Positions 8,632-17,664 of a stretch of 64,000 nt of DNA are shown in pieces. The notes below the pieces were generated by a model. It saw only the letters and a list, made by a program, of their open reading frames with translations. It ran no database searches and was not told the DNA's origin. The position numbers and the translations under genes are program-made. This DNA comes from Vibrio pomeroyi (GTDB lineage Bacteria > Pseudomonadota > Gammaproteobacteria > Enterobacterales > Vibrionaceae). Position 1 is the first letter of the stretch; the number at the start of each line of letters is the position of its first letter. Location: the NCBI GenBank assembly GCA_041879425.1, contig CP090854.1, forward strand, positions 1,054,001 to 1,118,000, read 5' to 3'.

Positions 8632-9492
8632 TTACTTAGTAAAGCGCATCACACCTTCTTGAACGGCGGTCGCTACTAGCTCACCTTTTTGGTTATAGAT
8701 CTCGCCGCGCACTAGGCCACGAGTGTTCGCCGCTGTCGGGCTTTCAATCGCATAAAGCAACCACTCATCCATCTTGAACGGGCGGTGGAACCAGATTGAG
8801 TGGTCAATCGTCGCAACTTGGAAGTTTGGCGTCATGATAGACACTTCATGAGGATGTAGCGCCGTCACCAAGAACCCCCAATCCGATGCGTAAGCAAGCA
8901 GGTATTGGTGAATAAGTTGGTTATCAGGCAGCGCGCCATTCGCTCTCACCCAAAGGTACTGCTTTGCTTCAGTCTTTTTAGGTTTAAGTGGGTTAACGAC
9001 AGTAACAGGGCGCATCTCGATCGGTTTTTCACCACAGAAGGTCTTACGTAGCTTCTCAGGTAAGAATTCCGCAATGTGGCTCGCTAGCTCAGTTTCAGAA
9101 GCAAAGTTCTCTGGCCCAGGGATGTTTGGCATTTCATTTTGGTGTTCAAAACCTGGTGCATCACCGTGGTAAGAAGCCGTGAGATAGAAAATAGGGCGGC
9201 CATTTTGAATCGCTTTAACACGGCGTGTGCTGAAGCTGCGTCCATCTCTTAGGTTCTCAACATCGTAAATAATTGGTTTTTCAGGATCGCCGGGAAACAG
9301 AAAATAACTGTGGAACGAGTGAACACTACGGTCATCTTGAACAGTATAACGAGCAGCCGAAAGCGCTTGTCCCAATACCTGACCGCCGTAAACTTGTGGC
9401 AGACCAAGGTTCTCACTTTGCCCACGGAATAAACCTTCTTCCAGTTTCTCTAGCTGAAGTAAACTTAGTAATTCTTGTAAAGGTTGACTCAT
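8632..9492 (-). CDS. tesB: Acyl-CoA thioesterase II
   Basis: The protein is a double-hotdog thioesterase that hydrolyses acyl-CoA to free fatty acid and CoA. It aligns with E. coli TesB along its length: [57 protein letters not shown], and the catalytic Asp block [12 protein letters not shown], ending VQEGVMR. The chosen start (MSQPLQ) matches TesB and has GAGGA 9 nt upstream; an ATG at 9501 sits too close to that site. In E. coli, tesB also neighbours ybaY and ybaZ, as here. Confidence 0.95.
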   Translation of the reverse strand: MSQPLQELLSLLQLEKLEEGLFRGQSENLGLPQVYGGQVLGQALSAARYTVQDDRSVHSFHSYFLFPGDPEKPIIYDVENLRDGRSFSTRRVKAIQNGRPIFYLTASYHGDAPGFEHQNEMPNIPGPENFASETELASHIAEFLPEKLRKTFCGEKPIEMRPVTVVNPLKPKKTEAKQYLWVRANGALPDNQLIHQYLLAYASDWGFLVTALHPHEVSIMTPNFQVATIDHSIWFHRPFKMDEWLLYAIESPTAANTRGLVRGEIYNQKGELVATAVQEGVMRFTK

Positions 9493-9582
9493 CGCCAGCA
9501 TTCCTCTTCGTAAAATGGATGTCAGATTATGGTGTTAATCATTAAGATTAGTCAGATATCTGTCAATAAATCATAGGGTTTC

Positions 9583-9611
9583 AAGACAGAATATGAAAGC
9601 TCTCTTATAAT
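9583..9611 (+). promoter_or_regulatory. Sigma-70-type promoter for ybaY
   Basis: A perfect -10 TATAAT (9606-9611) lies 17 bp after AAGACA (9583-9588, 4 of 6 to TTGACA). The predicted transcript starts about 40 bp before the ybaY ATG. Confidence 0.55.
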
Positions 9612-9660
9612 TGGTGGGTAGATTTGCCGAGTCCGGCAAACATGTTGAGAGAAATTGAAT

Positions 9661-10101
9661 ATGAAAAAGGCTCTAATTCTTATTACGTCTTTAGTATCGT
9701 TTGGCCTACTTGTTGGCTGCCAAGCAACATCAGAAACGAACGCTTCTCAGGAAGTGGTTGCAGAGAACACTCAAGTGATTTCAGGAACAGTAAGCTATCG
9801 CGAAAGAATTGCATTGCCAGAGAATGCAGTGGTTACCGTTACGCTAGAAGATATTTCACTGGCTGACGCACCATCTACTGTTATCGCAACTCAAGAATTC
9901 ACCACTGACGGTAAGCAAGTACCGTTCGCATTCAAACTGAGTTACGACAACAACAAAATTCAACCTAACCACCGTTACAACATGCGCGCATCGATTCATG
10001 TTGACGGCAAACTGCGTTTCACAACTGACACCATTAAGTCAGTGATTACAGACGTAGAAAACACGCAACAAGCAGACCTACGCTTGGTTGGTGTTCGTTA
10101 A
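9661..10101 (+). CDS. ybaY: YbaY family outer-membrane lipoprotein
   Basis: The 146-residue protein from ATG 9661 (GAGAG about 10 nt upstream) has a lipoprotein signal with lipobox LVGC (Cys 20), a polar linker and a YbaY/YscW-type beta domain: ISGTVSYRERIALPENAVVTVTLEDISLADAPS through YNMRASIHVDGKLRFTTD. A TTG two codons upstream is open but unneeded. YbaY proteins are predicted outer-membrane lipoproteins of unclear role. Synteny with tesB and the atl/ybaZ gene matches E. coli. Confidence 0.88.
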   Translation: MKKALILITSLVSFGLLVGCQATSETNASQEVVAENTQVISGTVSYRERIALPENAVVTVTLEDISLADAPSTVIATQEFTTDGKQVPFAFKLSYDNNKIQPNHRYNMRASIHVDGKLRFTTDTIKSVITDVENTQQADLRLVGVR

Positions 10102-10169
10102 TTAAAATAGATGCCACTGTTAAGGCATCTTGATTAGCTAATTCGTCTTTTAGCTAACTCGGTGATAAG

Positions 10170-10189
10170 TGGCAGCTCTAGGGCTGCCA
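10170..10189. terminator. Hairpin between convergent ybaY and atl
   Basis: TGGCAGC / GCTGCCA with a 6-nt loop overlaps the atl stop codon. The flanks are AT-rich but lack a clear T-run on either strand, so it is at best a weak bidirectional terminator. A second small hairpin, AGATGCC/GGCATCT (10109-10130), lies nearer ybaY. Confidence 0.45.
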
Positions 10190-10480
10190 TTTGTATATTC
10201 TGAGTTTGACCTTTCCTGCATCACTTACTTCTATCCCTTCTTCAACCAGATGCTTCTTCTGACGATCGAACGAATCGCCCTTCAAAGAGATCTCGCCTTT
10301 GCTGTTGATCACACGATACCAAGGCAGTTTGCTTCCTTCTGGTAAATTACCCAGCGCTTTTCCTACATGCCGCGCATAGCCCGGAAATCCTGAAAAACGT
10401 GCTATGTCTCCATAAGTTGTTACTTTCCCATATGGAATTTGGTGAATCACAGCAAAGATTTGGCTCAAAAATTGGTCCAT
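10178..10480 (-). CDS. atl: Alkyltransferase-like protein (MGMT family, inactive alkyl acceptor)
   Basis: The 100-residue protein has the O6-alkylguanine-DNA alkyltransferase C-terminal fold: TTYGDIARFSGFPGYARHVGKALG, then PWYRVINSKGEIS. The acceptor cysteine of PCHRV is replaced by Trp (PWYRV), which defines Atl proteins. These bind alkylated guanine without removing it and flag it for nucleotide excision repair. The start MDQFLSQIF matches the Vibrio Atl proteins and has AGGA about 10 nt upstream. A longer open frame to 10552 would overlap the next gene and adds unconserved residues. Confidence 0.92.
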   Translation of the reverse strand: MDQFLSQIFAVIHQIPYGKVTTYGDIARFSGFPGYARHVGKALGNLPEGSKLPWYRVINSKGEISLKGDSFDRQKKHLVEEGIEVSDAGKVKLRIYKWQP

Positions 10481-10531
10481 ACTAAATGTTCCTAGTTCAT
10501 TAATACCACGGATCGGTAGAAGGAGAGAGCT

Positions 10532-11275
10532 ATGGTTTTTTCGACATTTCAATTTCTAATTACAACATTATTAGCCGTTGTTTGCGCTAGAGCAATCAGT
10601 TTAAGTGAAGGGGACATCCCAGTGCTTGCTATGGTCATTCCTGCATTATGGATTCTTCCGCAGGGTGGTATCGCAGGTTTAGCTTTGCTTGCAGCCATGA
10701 CGACTTACGGTTTAACCCTTCCTTTACAGCCAATCACGCTTTCAGTCAGTGCATGGGTGCTATTCCCACTGCTTATGGTTGTTTTCTCAAGACGCAGCAG
10801 TTTGTCCGTCGTGATTATTTCAGGTTTGATTGTCACCACCTTACAGGTTGGGATTATGGTCACGCAATCGGCAGGAAAGCTTGATGGTGCCCCTTGGATC
10901 ACCACACTGCAAACTTTGTCTATCATCGTGATTTGGTGGGCCGCAAAACATCTGAAACCCGCGAGTCGACATAGCTGGTGGTCATTAGGATTAATCTTGC
11001 CATTATGGATAGCCGACTTACCTTATGCGGCTTTGGTGGCCTTGTGTGTCACGGGCATCATGGCATCGATGGAAACGCTTAATCGATTGAAAACTTTCCG
11101 TTGGAACAAACTCCTGTGTTGGACTTTGCCCACGGTTGGCTTTGCTGCTCTGGTGATAACCCCAAGCATTGAAGTGCCAAGCCCTGTGTTTGTGGTGTGG
11201 TTGTGTTTGTTGGGTACCGCATGGATGACAGACTACATCATTCGAACGGAAGAGAGTGAAGACGCCGACCTCTAG
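10532..11275 (+). CDS. Multi-pass inner-membrane protein of unknown function
   Basis: The 247-residue protein is strongly hydrophobic with about seven predicted membrane segments (near 4-20, 28-52, 68-86, 90-108, 124-142, 155-178, 215-235). It ends in an acidic tail (RTEESEDADL). AAGGAGAG precedes the ATG. It is divergent from atl and upstream of the 4.5S RNA gene. I recognise no family motif and assign no function. Confidence 0.7.
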   Translation: MVFSTFQFLITTLLAVVCARAISLSEGDIPVLAMVIPALWILPQGGIAGLALLAAMTTYGLTLPLQPITLSVSAWVLFPLLMVVFSRRSSLSVVIISGLIVTTLQVGIMVTQSAGKLDGAPWITTLQTLSIIVIWWAAKHLKPASRHSWWSLGLILPLWIADLPYAALVALCVTGIMASMETLNRLKTFRWNKLLCWTLPTVGFAALVITPSIEVPSPVFVVWLCLLGTAWMTDYIIRTEESEDADL

Positions 11276-11516
11276 TTGTGATTCGATAATGGTTCGTTTT
11301 TCATGAACAGAGCTAAGCACACGCAACTTGAATGAATGTGTTATGAAACAAAGACAAAGGTGATGCTTTATCCGACAGTTTTACTGTGTGTTGGGTAAAG
11401 GGTAATCACTTGAACCACATTTGTTTAAAAAGAGTCGCTTTGTGCTTGCAATGGTTGCTGCGATGCTTAATAATCCAATCACTCTTTGAGGCAAGCCTCT
11501 TAGAAAAAGAATCTAT

Positions 11517-11624
11517 GGAGGCTCTGGTCCTCCCGCAACACTAACTTGTGAACTCGGTCAGGCCTGGAAGGGAGCAGCCGCAGCAGGCGACGTGTGTGCC
11601 GGGATGTGGCTGGGGCTTCCACCC
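11517..11624 (+). ncRNA. ffs: Signal recognition particle 4.5S RNA
   Basis: The segment folds as the bacterial small SRP RNA: the 5' GGAGGCTCTGG pairs with the 3' GGGGCTTCC. The conserved apical region contains GGTCAGGCCTGGAAGGGAGC and AGCAGCC...GTGTGTGCCGGGATG, nearly identical to E. coli ffs around the GGAA tetraloop and the Ffh-binding internal loop. It pairs with Ffh to target nascent membrane proteins. Ends are estimated from base pairing. Confidence 0.96.
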
Positions 11625-11627
11625 ATT

Positions 11628-11657
11628 AAAAAAGCCGCTCTTAATGAGCGGCTTTTT
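11628..11657 (+). terminator. Intrinsic terminator of ffs
   Basis: The stem AAAAAGCCGCTC / GAGCGGCTTTTT with loop TTAAT begins four bases after the predicted 3' end of the 4.5S RNA. Confidence 0.93.
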
Positions 11658-12098
11658 GCTATCTGAAGTTTATGTAACGTTCCCGTCTCTCTTGTTTGTA
11701 CTTGGACTTTATTTGATAGATCTAAAGCTTTTATATAGATGCTAATTAATAGGCGTTATATTTTTAGCAAATATAAATTAATGGTCTATTGATACTCTTA
11801 AGGTTATATCTCGCGAAATTCTTCAAAGTTTTAGTTAGTAAATTGTCAATTTTTTAAGATCGCGCGAATAAAACCAATATACGATTGAAAGTGCTCTTTA
11901 ATGGCTATGGTGCATAGTGTACCCTTTACTGAGAGAGAGTTTGATAGACGTTAAATATGAACATCATGGATCTTTAATTAGACTGTAGCGTGTTTACTAT
12001 AATTCCATACGAGCAACTCGTAGATTTATGTTTAGACCACATAAACTGGAGAGAAATTAGCTAATATCAAATGAATACAGTTAACGATATGTCTCGAG
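11658..12098. promoter_or_regulatory. AT-rich 441-bp leader region of the exopolysaccharide operon
   Basis: There is no gene here. The stretch is markedly more AT-rich than its surroundings, with isolated GC islands such as CTCGCGAAA (11812-11820) and ATCGCGCGAAT (11869-11879). A perfect -10 TATAAT at 11998-12003 lacks a good -35, as expected of an activator-dependent promoter. A GG-N10-GC pair (12048-12061, CTGGA...TAGCT) partly fits sigma-54 spacing. I see no JUMPstart/ops element. Confidence 0.5.
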
Positions 12099-13529
12099 GT
12101 GTCTTTTTCGTTTATGAATACAAAACAAGCTCTGAAAATTGCAGAAGACGGCTATGCACCATTATTTAAAGCAACAGATTTTTTACTAATAAATCTGTCT
12201 TTAGCAGTTGTTATCAATACCGTATTTGTTGATGAAACCGCAATTGATGTGGCAGCGGCGTTTTTTGTCGCGACATTCTTTCTGTTATTCGGCGAGTATT
12301 GCCATTTATATCGTATTCATGTTCGTCGACGCCTGGACTCTTCTATTGTTCGAATTGTTGCGACAGCCTTCTTTACTTTGATCGCAATGGAGATCGTTAA
12401 ATATAACGTAGAGGACTTAGTCGGAAGTCAATTAAGTCATTTTCACAATGGCTTGTATTATATTTGGTTTGCGAGCGCTATGTTGTCAACCATTCTAATT
12501 CGAGTTATTGCGTTTGCGATCTATCGATCGTGTTTTAAAAAGTACAAAAAGGTAAAGAGAATAGCGATTGTCGGACTATCACCAGCAGCGATTGCTTTGG
12601 AAAAGCAATTACTGATTTATTACAGGAGCCAAGACATAGAGATTGAGTTGTATGACGACCGTAAGGAAGAGCGGTTTGGGTACATGATTAAATCTCCTTA
12701 TATTGGAACGGTAGATATTTTGGTTGAACAAGCGCAACACAACCAGATTGATGAGGTTTACATTGCCTTACCTATGGTCGCAAAAGAGCGAATTATTCAA
12801 TGTCTGGAACTTTTGTCTGATACTACCGTTGATACTTTTATAGTCCCCGATCTATACAGCTATAACCTCTCGGCCTCTCAATTCAAGTCTGTTGGTAATG
12901 TACAAACGTTAAGTATCTTTGGTACTCCATTTGATGGGATAGGCGGAGTGATCAAGCGAATAGAAGATATTGTCTTAGCAAGCCTCATATTATTGCTTAT
13001 TTCTCCCGTTCTTTGTGTGGTGGCTAGTGGAGTCAAATTAAGCTCCAAAGGCCCCGTTTTGTTCAAACAAGATCGTTATGGTCTAGGTGGTAAAAAGATA
13101 AAAGTATGGAAATTTCGCTCTATGAATGTGATGGAGAATGGTGATGATTTTAAGCAGGCAACGCTATCGGATCCTAGAGTGACCAAGTTTGGTGCATTTA
13201 TTCGTCGAACATCACTAGATGAACTTCCGCAATTTTTCAATGTGCTACAAGGATCAATGTCTATTGTAGGGCCAAGACCTCATGCAGTTGCTCACAATGA
13301 GCAATATCGGAAGATTGTCTCTAACTATATGATTAGACACAAAATCAAGCCGGGTATAACAGGCTGGGCACAAATTAATGGCTATCGTGGAGAGACAGAA
13401 ACCGTCGATAAAATGAGTAAACGGGTTCAGTATGACATCGTTTACTTACAGAACTGGTCGCTTTGGTTGGACATTAAAATAGTGTTTCTAACGGTATTTA
13501 AAGGGTTTGTTAGTGAAAAGGCGTACTAG
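12099..13529 (+). CDS. Undecaprenyl-phosphate sugar phosphotransferase (VpsL-like), initiates exopolysaccharide synthesis
   Basis: The 476-residue polyprenyl glycosylphosphotransferase starts each repeat unit by moving a sugar phosphate to undecaprenyl phosphate. It has four to five N-terminal membrane helices, a cytosolic Rossmann-like region (RIAIVGLSPAA onward), another membrane helix (about 290-312) and the C-terminal transferase core: GPVLFKQDRYGLGGKKIKVWKFRSM, RRTSLDELPQFFNVLQG with the catalytic Asp-Glu, GPRPHA and KPGITGWAQ. The start is uncertain: GTG 12099, or ATG 12114 with GAGGTG 13 nt upstream. First gene of the operon. Confidence 0.92.
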   Translation: MSFSFMNTKQALKIAEDGYAPLFKATDFLLINLSLAVVINTVFVDETAIDVAAAFFVATFFLLFGEYCHLYRIHVRRRLDSSIVRIVATAFFTLIAMEIVKYNVEDLVGSQLSHFHNGLYYIWFASAMLSTILIRVIAFAIYRSCFKKYKKVKRIAIVGLSPAAIALEKQLLIYYRSQDIEIELYDDRKEERFGYMIKSPYIGTVDILVEQAQHNQIDEVYIALPMVAKERIIQCLELLSDTTVDTFIVPDLYSYNLSASQFKSVGNVQTLSIFGTPFDGIGGVIKRIEDIVLASLILLLISPVLCVVASGVKLSSKGPVLFKQDRYGLGGKKIKVWKFRSMNVMENGDDFKQATLSDPRVTKFGAFIRRTSLDELPQFFNVLQGSMSIVGPRPHAVAHNEQYRKIVSNYMIRHKIKPGITGWAQINGYRGETETVDKMSKRVQYDIVYLQNWSLWLDIKIVFLTVFKGFVSEKAY

Positions 13530-14817
13530 CCTACTAAGTATTAGCGCTGTAGTTTTATTTGGTTTTGTTAGCCAAGTTTGTCATGCAGAGCTTACTCCCA
13601 AGTCGCATATCTCAGTAGCGGGTATCGATGTTCAGTCAGAAGTTGGCGCTGAGTATGGTCAGGATTCAAATGTGACATACCAAGTTAACCCTATGTACGA
13701 GATTGAATCAGCTTACACCAAATTAACACCGTACTTGCGTGCAGTAGGTGAGCGCGGAGAGGACCGCTATGTGTTGGTGTATTCTGGTGATTATTCTCGC
13801 TACGACAGTGCAAGCGATGATGATTACACTGACCATTTTTTAATGTTTCAATCTTCGTTGAGGTTTGGGCTTAAGCACGGTCTTGATTGGTTTATCCAGC
13901 AAGATTGGGGACATGAAGAACGGGGGACAGAGTTAACGGAAGGTTTCAATCCTACTCAGTTTACGTCTTTTGGAGTGAATACACCGTTACAAAACCGGTT
14001 CTTGAATAGTGAGATACGATATAGCTACGGAGCGCCTGAGGGGCGGGGGAAATTAGACCTCGCGTGGCAGGTTAAAGATATAGCGTTTGATGAGTTGGAC
14101 GAAGTTCAAAGCGCATCCAGTGACTTCTACCATTATATAAAAGAACAGGAATGGAACGAAAATACTATAACTGCTGAATTGTTCGACCAGTATTCATCGC
14201 GGACTCGTTTTCGATACAGTCTAATTAGTAACCTACGAAGCTATGAAGCGAATTCGGCTAAGGATTCGAGTGAACATTATGCGCTTATCGGTTTGAAGTC
14301 CCAAAGAACGGGAAAGCTGTTAATAGAGACTGATTTAGCTTGGTTGTACAAGCGTTTTCCGAATAACAGAGAGGCGCAATCGTTCAGTGGTTTAAATTGG
14401 GACGCCAATATTAACTGGCAACCACTCAAGCATTCGAAGTGGTCTTTATATGGTTGGCGTAGAGTCAAAGACCCAACGGAAGAAGGTGGTTATATTCTTA
14501 ACACTAAGGTCGGTCTATCGTGGGAACATCATTGGTGGGTCGAGAGGTTAAGTACTACGGTTGATTATGGAAGAGAAGTCGATGACTATCGGGTAGAACA
14601 GAATGATAGAAAGGATGATCTAGACGTTGCGTCAGTCACGTTAGGATATGATTTTCGGCCTTCTATTAGGCTTGAGTTGAACTATCAGTTCGCCCGCAAA
14701 CGTTCGAGCGAGGATGAAGTCGTGTTTTTCATCGGAGATAACTCCCAATCCTCGGTGAGTCGTAAACTTGGCTATGACAAAAACACAATTGGATTGGCAC
14801 TAAAGGTACAGATCTAG
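13513..14817 (+). CDS. Outer-membrane beta-barrel exopolysaccharide export protein (VpsM-like)
   Basis: The 434-residue protein from GTG 13513 has AAGGG 7 nt upstream and a signal peptide ending QVCHA-E. The mature part is a run of amphipathic strands rich in Tyr, Trp and charged residues (for example IELELNYQFARKRS near the end), typical of a large barrel. The gene overlaps the sugar transferase by 17 bp and precedes a short OPX protein. By position it corresponds to VpsM, the barrel thought to provide the outer-membrane pore that short OPX proteins lack. The C-terminal residue is Ile, not Phe. Confidence 0.8.
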   Translation: MKRRTSLLSISAVVLFGFVSQVCHAELTPKSHISVAGIDVQSEVGAEYGQDSNVTYQVNPMYEIESAYTKLTPYLRAVGERGEDRYVLVYSGDYSRYDSASDDDYTDHFLMFQSSLRFGLKHGLDWFIQQDWGHEERGTELTEGFNPTQFTSFGVNTPLQNRFLNSEIRYSYGAPEGRGKLDLAWQVKDIAFDELDEVQSASSDFYHYIKEQEWNENTITAELFDQYSSRTRFRYSLISNLRSYEANSAKDSSEHYALIGLKSQRTGKLLIETDLAWLYKRFPNNREAQSFSGLNWDANINWQPLKHSKWSLYGWRRVKDPTEEGGYILNTKVGLSWEHHWWVERLSTTVDYGREVDDYRVEQNDRKDDLDVASVTLGYDFRPSIRLELNYQFARKRSSEDEVVFFIGDNSQSSVSRKLGYDKNTIGLALKVQI

Positions 14818-14819
14818 AG

Positions 14820-15431
14820 ATGAAAAAAATAAAGCTACTGTTATTAGGTTACTGTGTGTTGATGGGCTGTATTAGTTTTGCTGCAGCCGCAAACACGATA
14901 GCACCTGAAAAAGAAGTGACAAATACTACTTCCATGACTCTTGAAAATAGCCATCATCCGGCTAACAGTGAGGCTCGAGAGTACCTTTTGGGGCCAGGGG
15001 ACCAGATACGAATCTGGGTGTATGGGGAGAAAGAAATGTCGATGTCTTTAAAGATAGGCAAGCGTGGTGATATTAATTTTCCTTATATAGGTCGAGTACA
15101 GCTCTCAGGACAAACGACAGACTCGATAGAGCATGATATTGAAACTCGTTTGAAAGCTGGGTTTATTCGTTCGCCAATGGTGACCGTTACTATGGAAGGG
15201 TTCCGTAAATTTTACCTTCTTGGGGAAGTTGAAAACCCTAATGGCTACGAATATGAGCCCCAACTTACGGTAGAACAAGCGATTGCTATGGCCGGTGGCT
15301 TCACTGATCGGGCTGATAGAGGTGATATTAACATTCGCCCTTCAGGGAAAAAAGAAATGATAAAAAAAGTCGAGATGACACACTCTGTCTATCCCGGCGA
15401 TGTTGTTATTGTTGAGAAGAGCTTTTTCTAA
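14820..15431 (+). CDS. Short polysaccharide export (OPX/Wza-family) protein, VpsN-like
   Basis: The 203-residue secreted protein has a Poly_export domain (about 55-120, LGPGDQIRIWVYGEKEMSMSLKI...GDINFPYIGRVQ) and one SLBB domain (about 125-180, FYLLGEVENPNGYEYEPQLTVEQAIAMAGG). It lacks the second SLBB-type repeat and the C-terminal membrane helix of Wza, so it cannot form its own outer-membrane pore. The signal contains a possible lipobox (LMGC, Cys17) and also a normal cleavage site after AAA, so lipidation is unclear. It starts 2 nt after the barrel gene. Confidence 0.9.
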   Translation: MKKIKLLLLGYCVLMGCISFAAAANTIAPEKEVTNTTSMTLENSHHPANSEAREYLLGPGDQIRIWVYGEKEMSMSLKIGKRGDINFPYIGRVQLSGQTTDSIEHDIETRLKAGFIRSPMVTVTMEGFRKFYLLGEVENPNGYEYEPQLTVEQAIAMAGGFTDRADRGDINIRPSGKKEMIKKVEMTHSVYPGDVVIVEKSFF

Positions 15432-15444
15432 GGTGATAAAAGTA

Positions 15445-17664
15445 ATGGTAGAACGTGGTAAACCTTTAGAAAGTAACGTTAACTTTGCACCGTTTTTGGC
15501 TGCTCTGAAAATTCATGGGCTTAAGCTATTGCTGGTTACAGTAGTTGTAACGGGGTTAAGCCTGCCAGTGATTTGGTCGATGACGGCTAAGTATGTCTCG
15601 ACTGCGACAGTATTGATTAAAGCGCAACCGGACAATGTATCTCCGATTGATCCGATCGAAGATTATGACTCTGCTCGCTCACAGTACTATGAAACGCAAT
15701 TTAACCTAATGCAATCCAGAGTCGTGTTGGTTAAAGCTGTTGAAGCGTTAGAACTACAACAAAATGAAGAGTTTAATGGTTCAACATTAACTGGCAATGG
15801 CGATTGGACACTGTCTCGAGAGCTACGCATTAACCATGCGGTTAAAGAGTTGAAGCGACACCTAACATTTACTTCAGTCCGCTTAACTCAATTAGTTTAT
15901 GTGTCTTATGAATCTACGAACGCACAACAAGCTTCAACAATCGCAAATGCAGTGGCACAAGCTTTTATTGATTATACGGTGGAGCAAAAAATTGCAAAAA
16001 CCCAGCAAGCTAAACAATGGAATACGCAACAGCTAGGTGTACTCAAACAACAAATTAGTCAGCAAAAGAAAGAAATAGACGCATTTTTGCAAAGCGAGGG
16101 GTTACTGACCTTCCGAGGTGTTGATGGTTTTGAAACAGAAGAACTTGGGATTATTACCAATAAATTGGCGGATGCAAAAGAGAGGCGCCTAGCTGCTCAA
16201 GCTAATTATGAATTGGTGAGCCAATATATGAAAGGTGATACAGGGACTCTCACCTCGTTACCTGACTTCTCCTCCCACCCTCAGCTACAAGATCTTAGAA
16301 TTGCACTTATACAAGCAAAACGGAAATTATCTGATCTTAATCGACGATATGGACCTAAACACCTTAAAGTTCTTGAGGCCAATGCTGAAATTGAGGTGAT
16401 TCACAAGCAAACTGTACGCCTACTTGATGAGCTAAAATTAGGGCTTCAGCAAAAATATCAAGCAGAACTTATCAAAGAAAATCATTATAAAGCGCTCTTA
16501 GCTCTGCATAAAAAAGACTTCTTTGCACTTGCAGATAAGCGTGAGCATTATGATGGCTTGATGGCAGATCTTACTCAAAAGCAATCGCTGTATGAGCAGC
16601 TTTATCTACGAACTACTGAGCATGCTCTTAATACGACGTATAGAGAGCAAGATGCACGAATTTATGATCCCGCGGTGGCTAGTGAGCGTCCAGCGAAACC
16701 CAACAAGCCATTGTTAGTCGTGATGATAAGTATTATGACAATGCTAGTTAGTGCTTTGGTTGTCATTATTCGAGCAGCCACAAAGCAAACAATAACAACT
16801 CTTGCACAGCTGGAAGCAAAGCTTGGATTAATTCCACTAACTGACATGCCTTCATTTACAAGTGAACCGATGTCGACATGGATGTTAGGTAAGCAAATTC
16901 GTTCCAACCAATATGCCAACGAGATCGGAAATGGCGCTTATACCGCATTATCTTTAGCTCGCCCAAGTAGTCAGTGTGTCGGTGTCGTATCATCATACCG
17001 ACAAGAAGGGGCAACGACGACGGCGTTATTATTAGCTGGTGCGGTCAGTGAAGTGAAACCAACTTTACTGCTTGATTTGGATTATCGTGGAGAAGGCGAA
17101 TTTACAAGAGATATTATTGCGGACAGTCACTGCAGTACCCCTAAGTTTAACGTACAGGAGCAAATTGCTGGGTTTAGTCATTTGGTGTTTAGCCAATTGA
17201 GTTCGGTACAAATAGGTAATGAAAACAAATCTTCATCATTACAAGAAGCACTACAACTCGATATTGAGCAAGTCATAATGCCAATATCACAGGGATTGTC
17301 TTATATCGCCCCTGGTACTCTGGCTGAATCACCATTAACTTTTTTTGCTCGCCCAGAGTGTGAATCTGCATTGTTGGCACTTTGTCAGCGTTTTGAATCT
17401 GTCATCATAAAGCTTCCAGCTCTGAATGATAGTAAGGATGCACAGCTCCTATTGCGCTTTTTGGATAGCCTGATTGTTGTGGTCAAATCTGAACAACATA
17501 CGGCGAATGAAATCAAGCATCAACTAAATAAGTTGTCGCCGTTGTTGGACCAGCCAGCTTTTGGAGTACTCAATCAAGTGAGTGATGACCGAGTTGTGGG
17601 TGAAGAGTCTCTGCGTTTTATTGCTCAAGGTAGTATGGATTTACTCAATATCGAGGGCTCTTAG
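15445..17664 (+). CDS. Wzc-like polysaccharide co-polymerase with degenerate tyrosine-kinase domain (VpsO-like)
   Basis: The 739-residue protein from ATG 15445 has GGTGA 8 nt upstream. A Wzz domain has its first membrane helix near 25-45, a long periplasmic coiled coil, and a second helix (about 427-447) after the Pro-rich ERPAKPNKPL. The cytosolic half has the BY-kinase layout but with altered residues: Walker A reads QEGATTTAL with Ala 523 where Lys is expected, Walker A' is LLLDLDYR (D544, D546), and Walker B reads VIIKLP with Lys 656 instead of Asp. There is no tyrosine-rich tail. It probably controls chain length without kinase activity. Confidence 0.9.
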   Translation: MVERGKPLESNVNFAPFLAALKIHGLKLLLVTVVVTGLSLPVIWSMTAKYVSTATVLIKAQPDNVSPIDPIEDYDSARSQYYETQFNLMQSRVVLVKAVEALELQQNEEFNGSTLTGNGDWTLSRELRINHAVKELKRHLTFTSVRLTQLVYVSYESTNAQQASTIANAVAQAFIDYTVEQKIAKTQQAKQWNTQQLGVLKQQISQQKKEIDAFLQSEGLLTFRGVDGFETEELGIITNKLADAKERRLAAQANYELVSQYMKGDTGTLTSLPDFSSHPQLQDLRIALIQAKRKLSDLNRRYGPKHLKVLEANAEIEVIHKQTVRLLDELKLGLQQKYQAELIKENHYKALLALHKKDFFALADKREHYDGLMADLTQKQSLYEQLYLRTTEHALNTTYREQDARIYDPAVASERPAKPNKPLLVVMISIMTMLVSALVVIIRAATKQTITTLAQLEAKLGLIPLTDMPSFTSEPMSTWMLGKQIRSNQYANEIGNGAYTALSLARPSSQCVGVVSSYRQEGATTTALLLAGAVSEVKPTLLLDLDYRGEGEFTRDIIADSHCSTPKFNVQEQIAGFSHLVFSQLSSVQIGNENKSSSLQEALQLDIEQVIMPISQGLSYIAPGTLAESPLTFFARPECESALLALCQRFESVIIKLPALNDSKDAQLLLRFLDSLIVVVKSEQHTANEIKHQLNKLSPLLDQPAFGVLNQVSDDRVVGEESLRFIAQGSMDLLNIEGS

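Noticed and set aside
9655..9660. TTG start two codons before the ybaY ATG
   Set aside because: The ATG at 9661 has the better-spaced ribosome site and gives a standard lipoprotein signal.
10178..10480. Active O6-methylguanine methyltransferase
   Set aside because: The acceptor cysteine is Trp (PWYRV), so it cannot accept an alkyl group.
11548..11745. 65-residue open frame across the 4.5S RNA
   Set aside because: It overlaps the structural RNA and its terminator hairpin; the apparent protein is a by-product.
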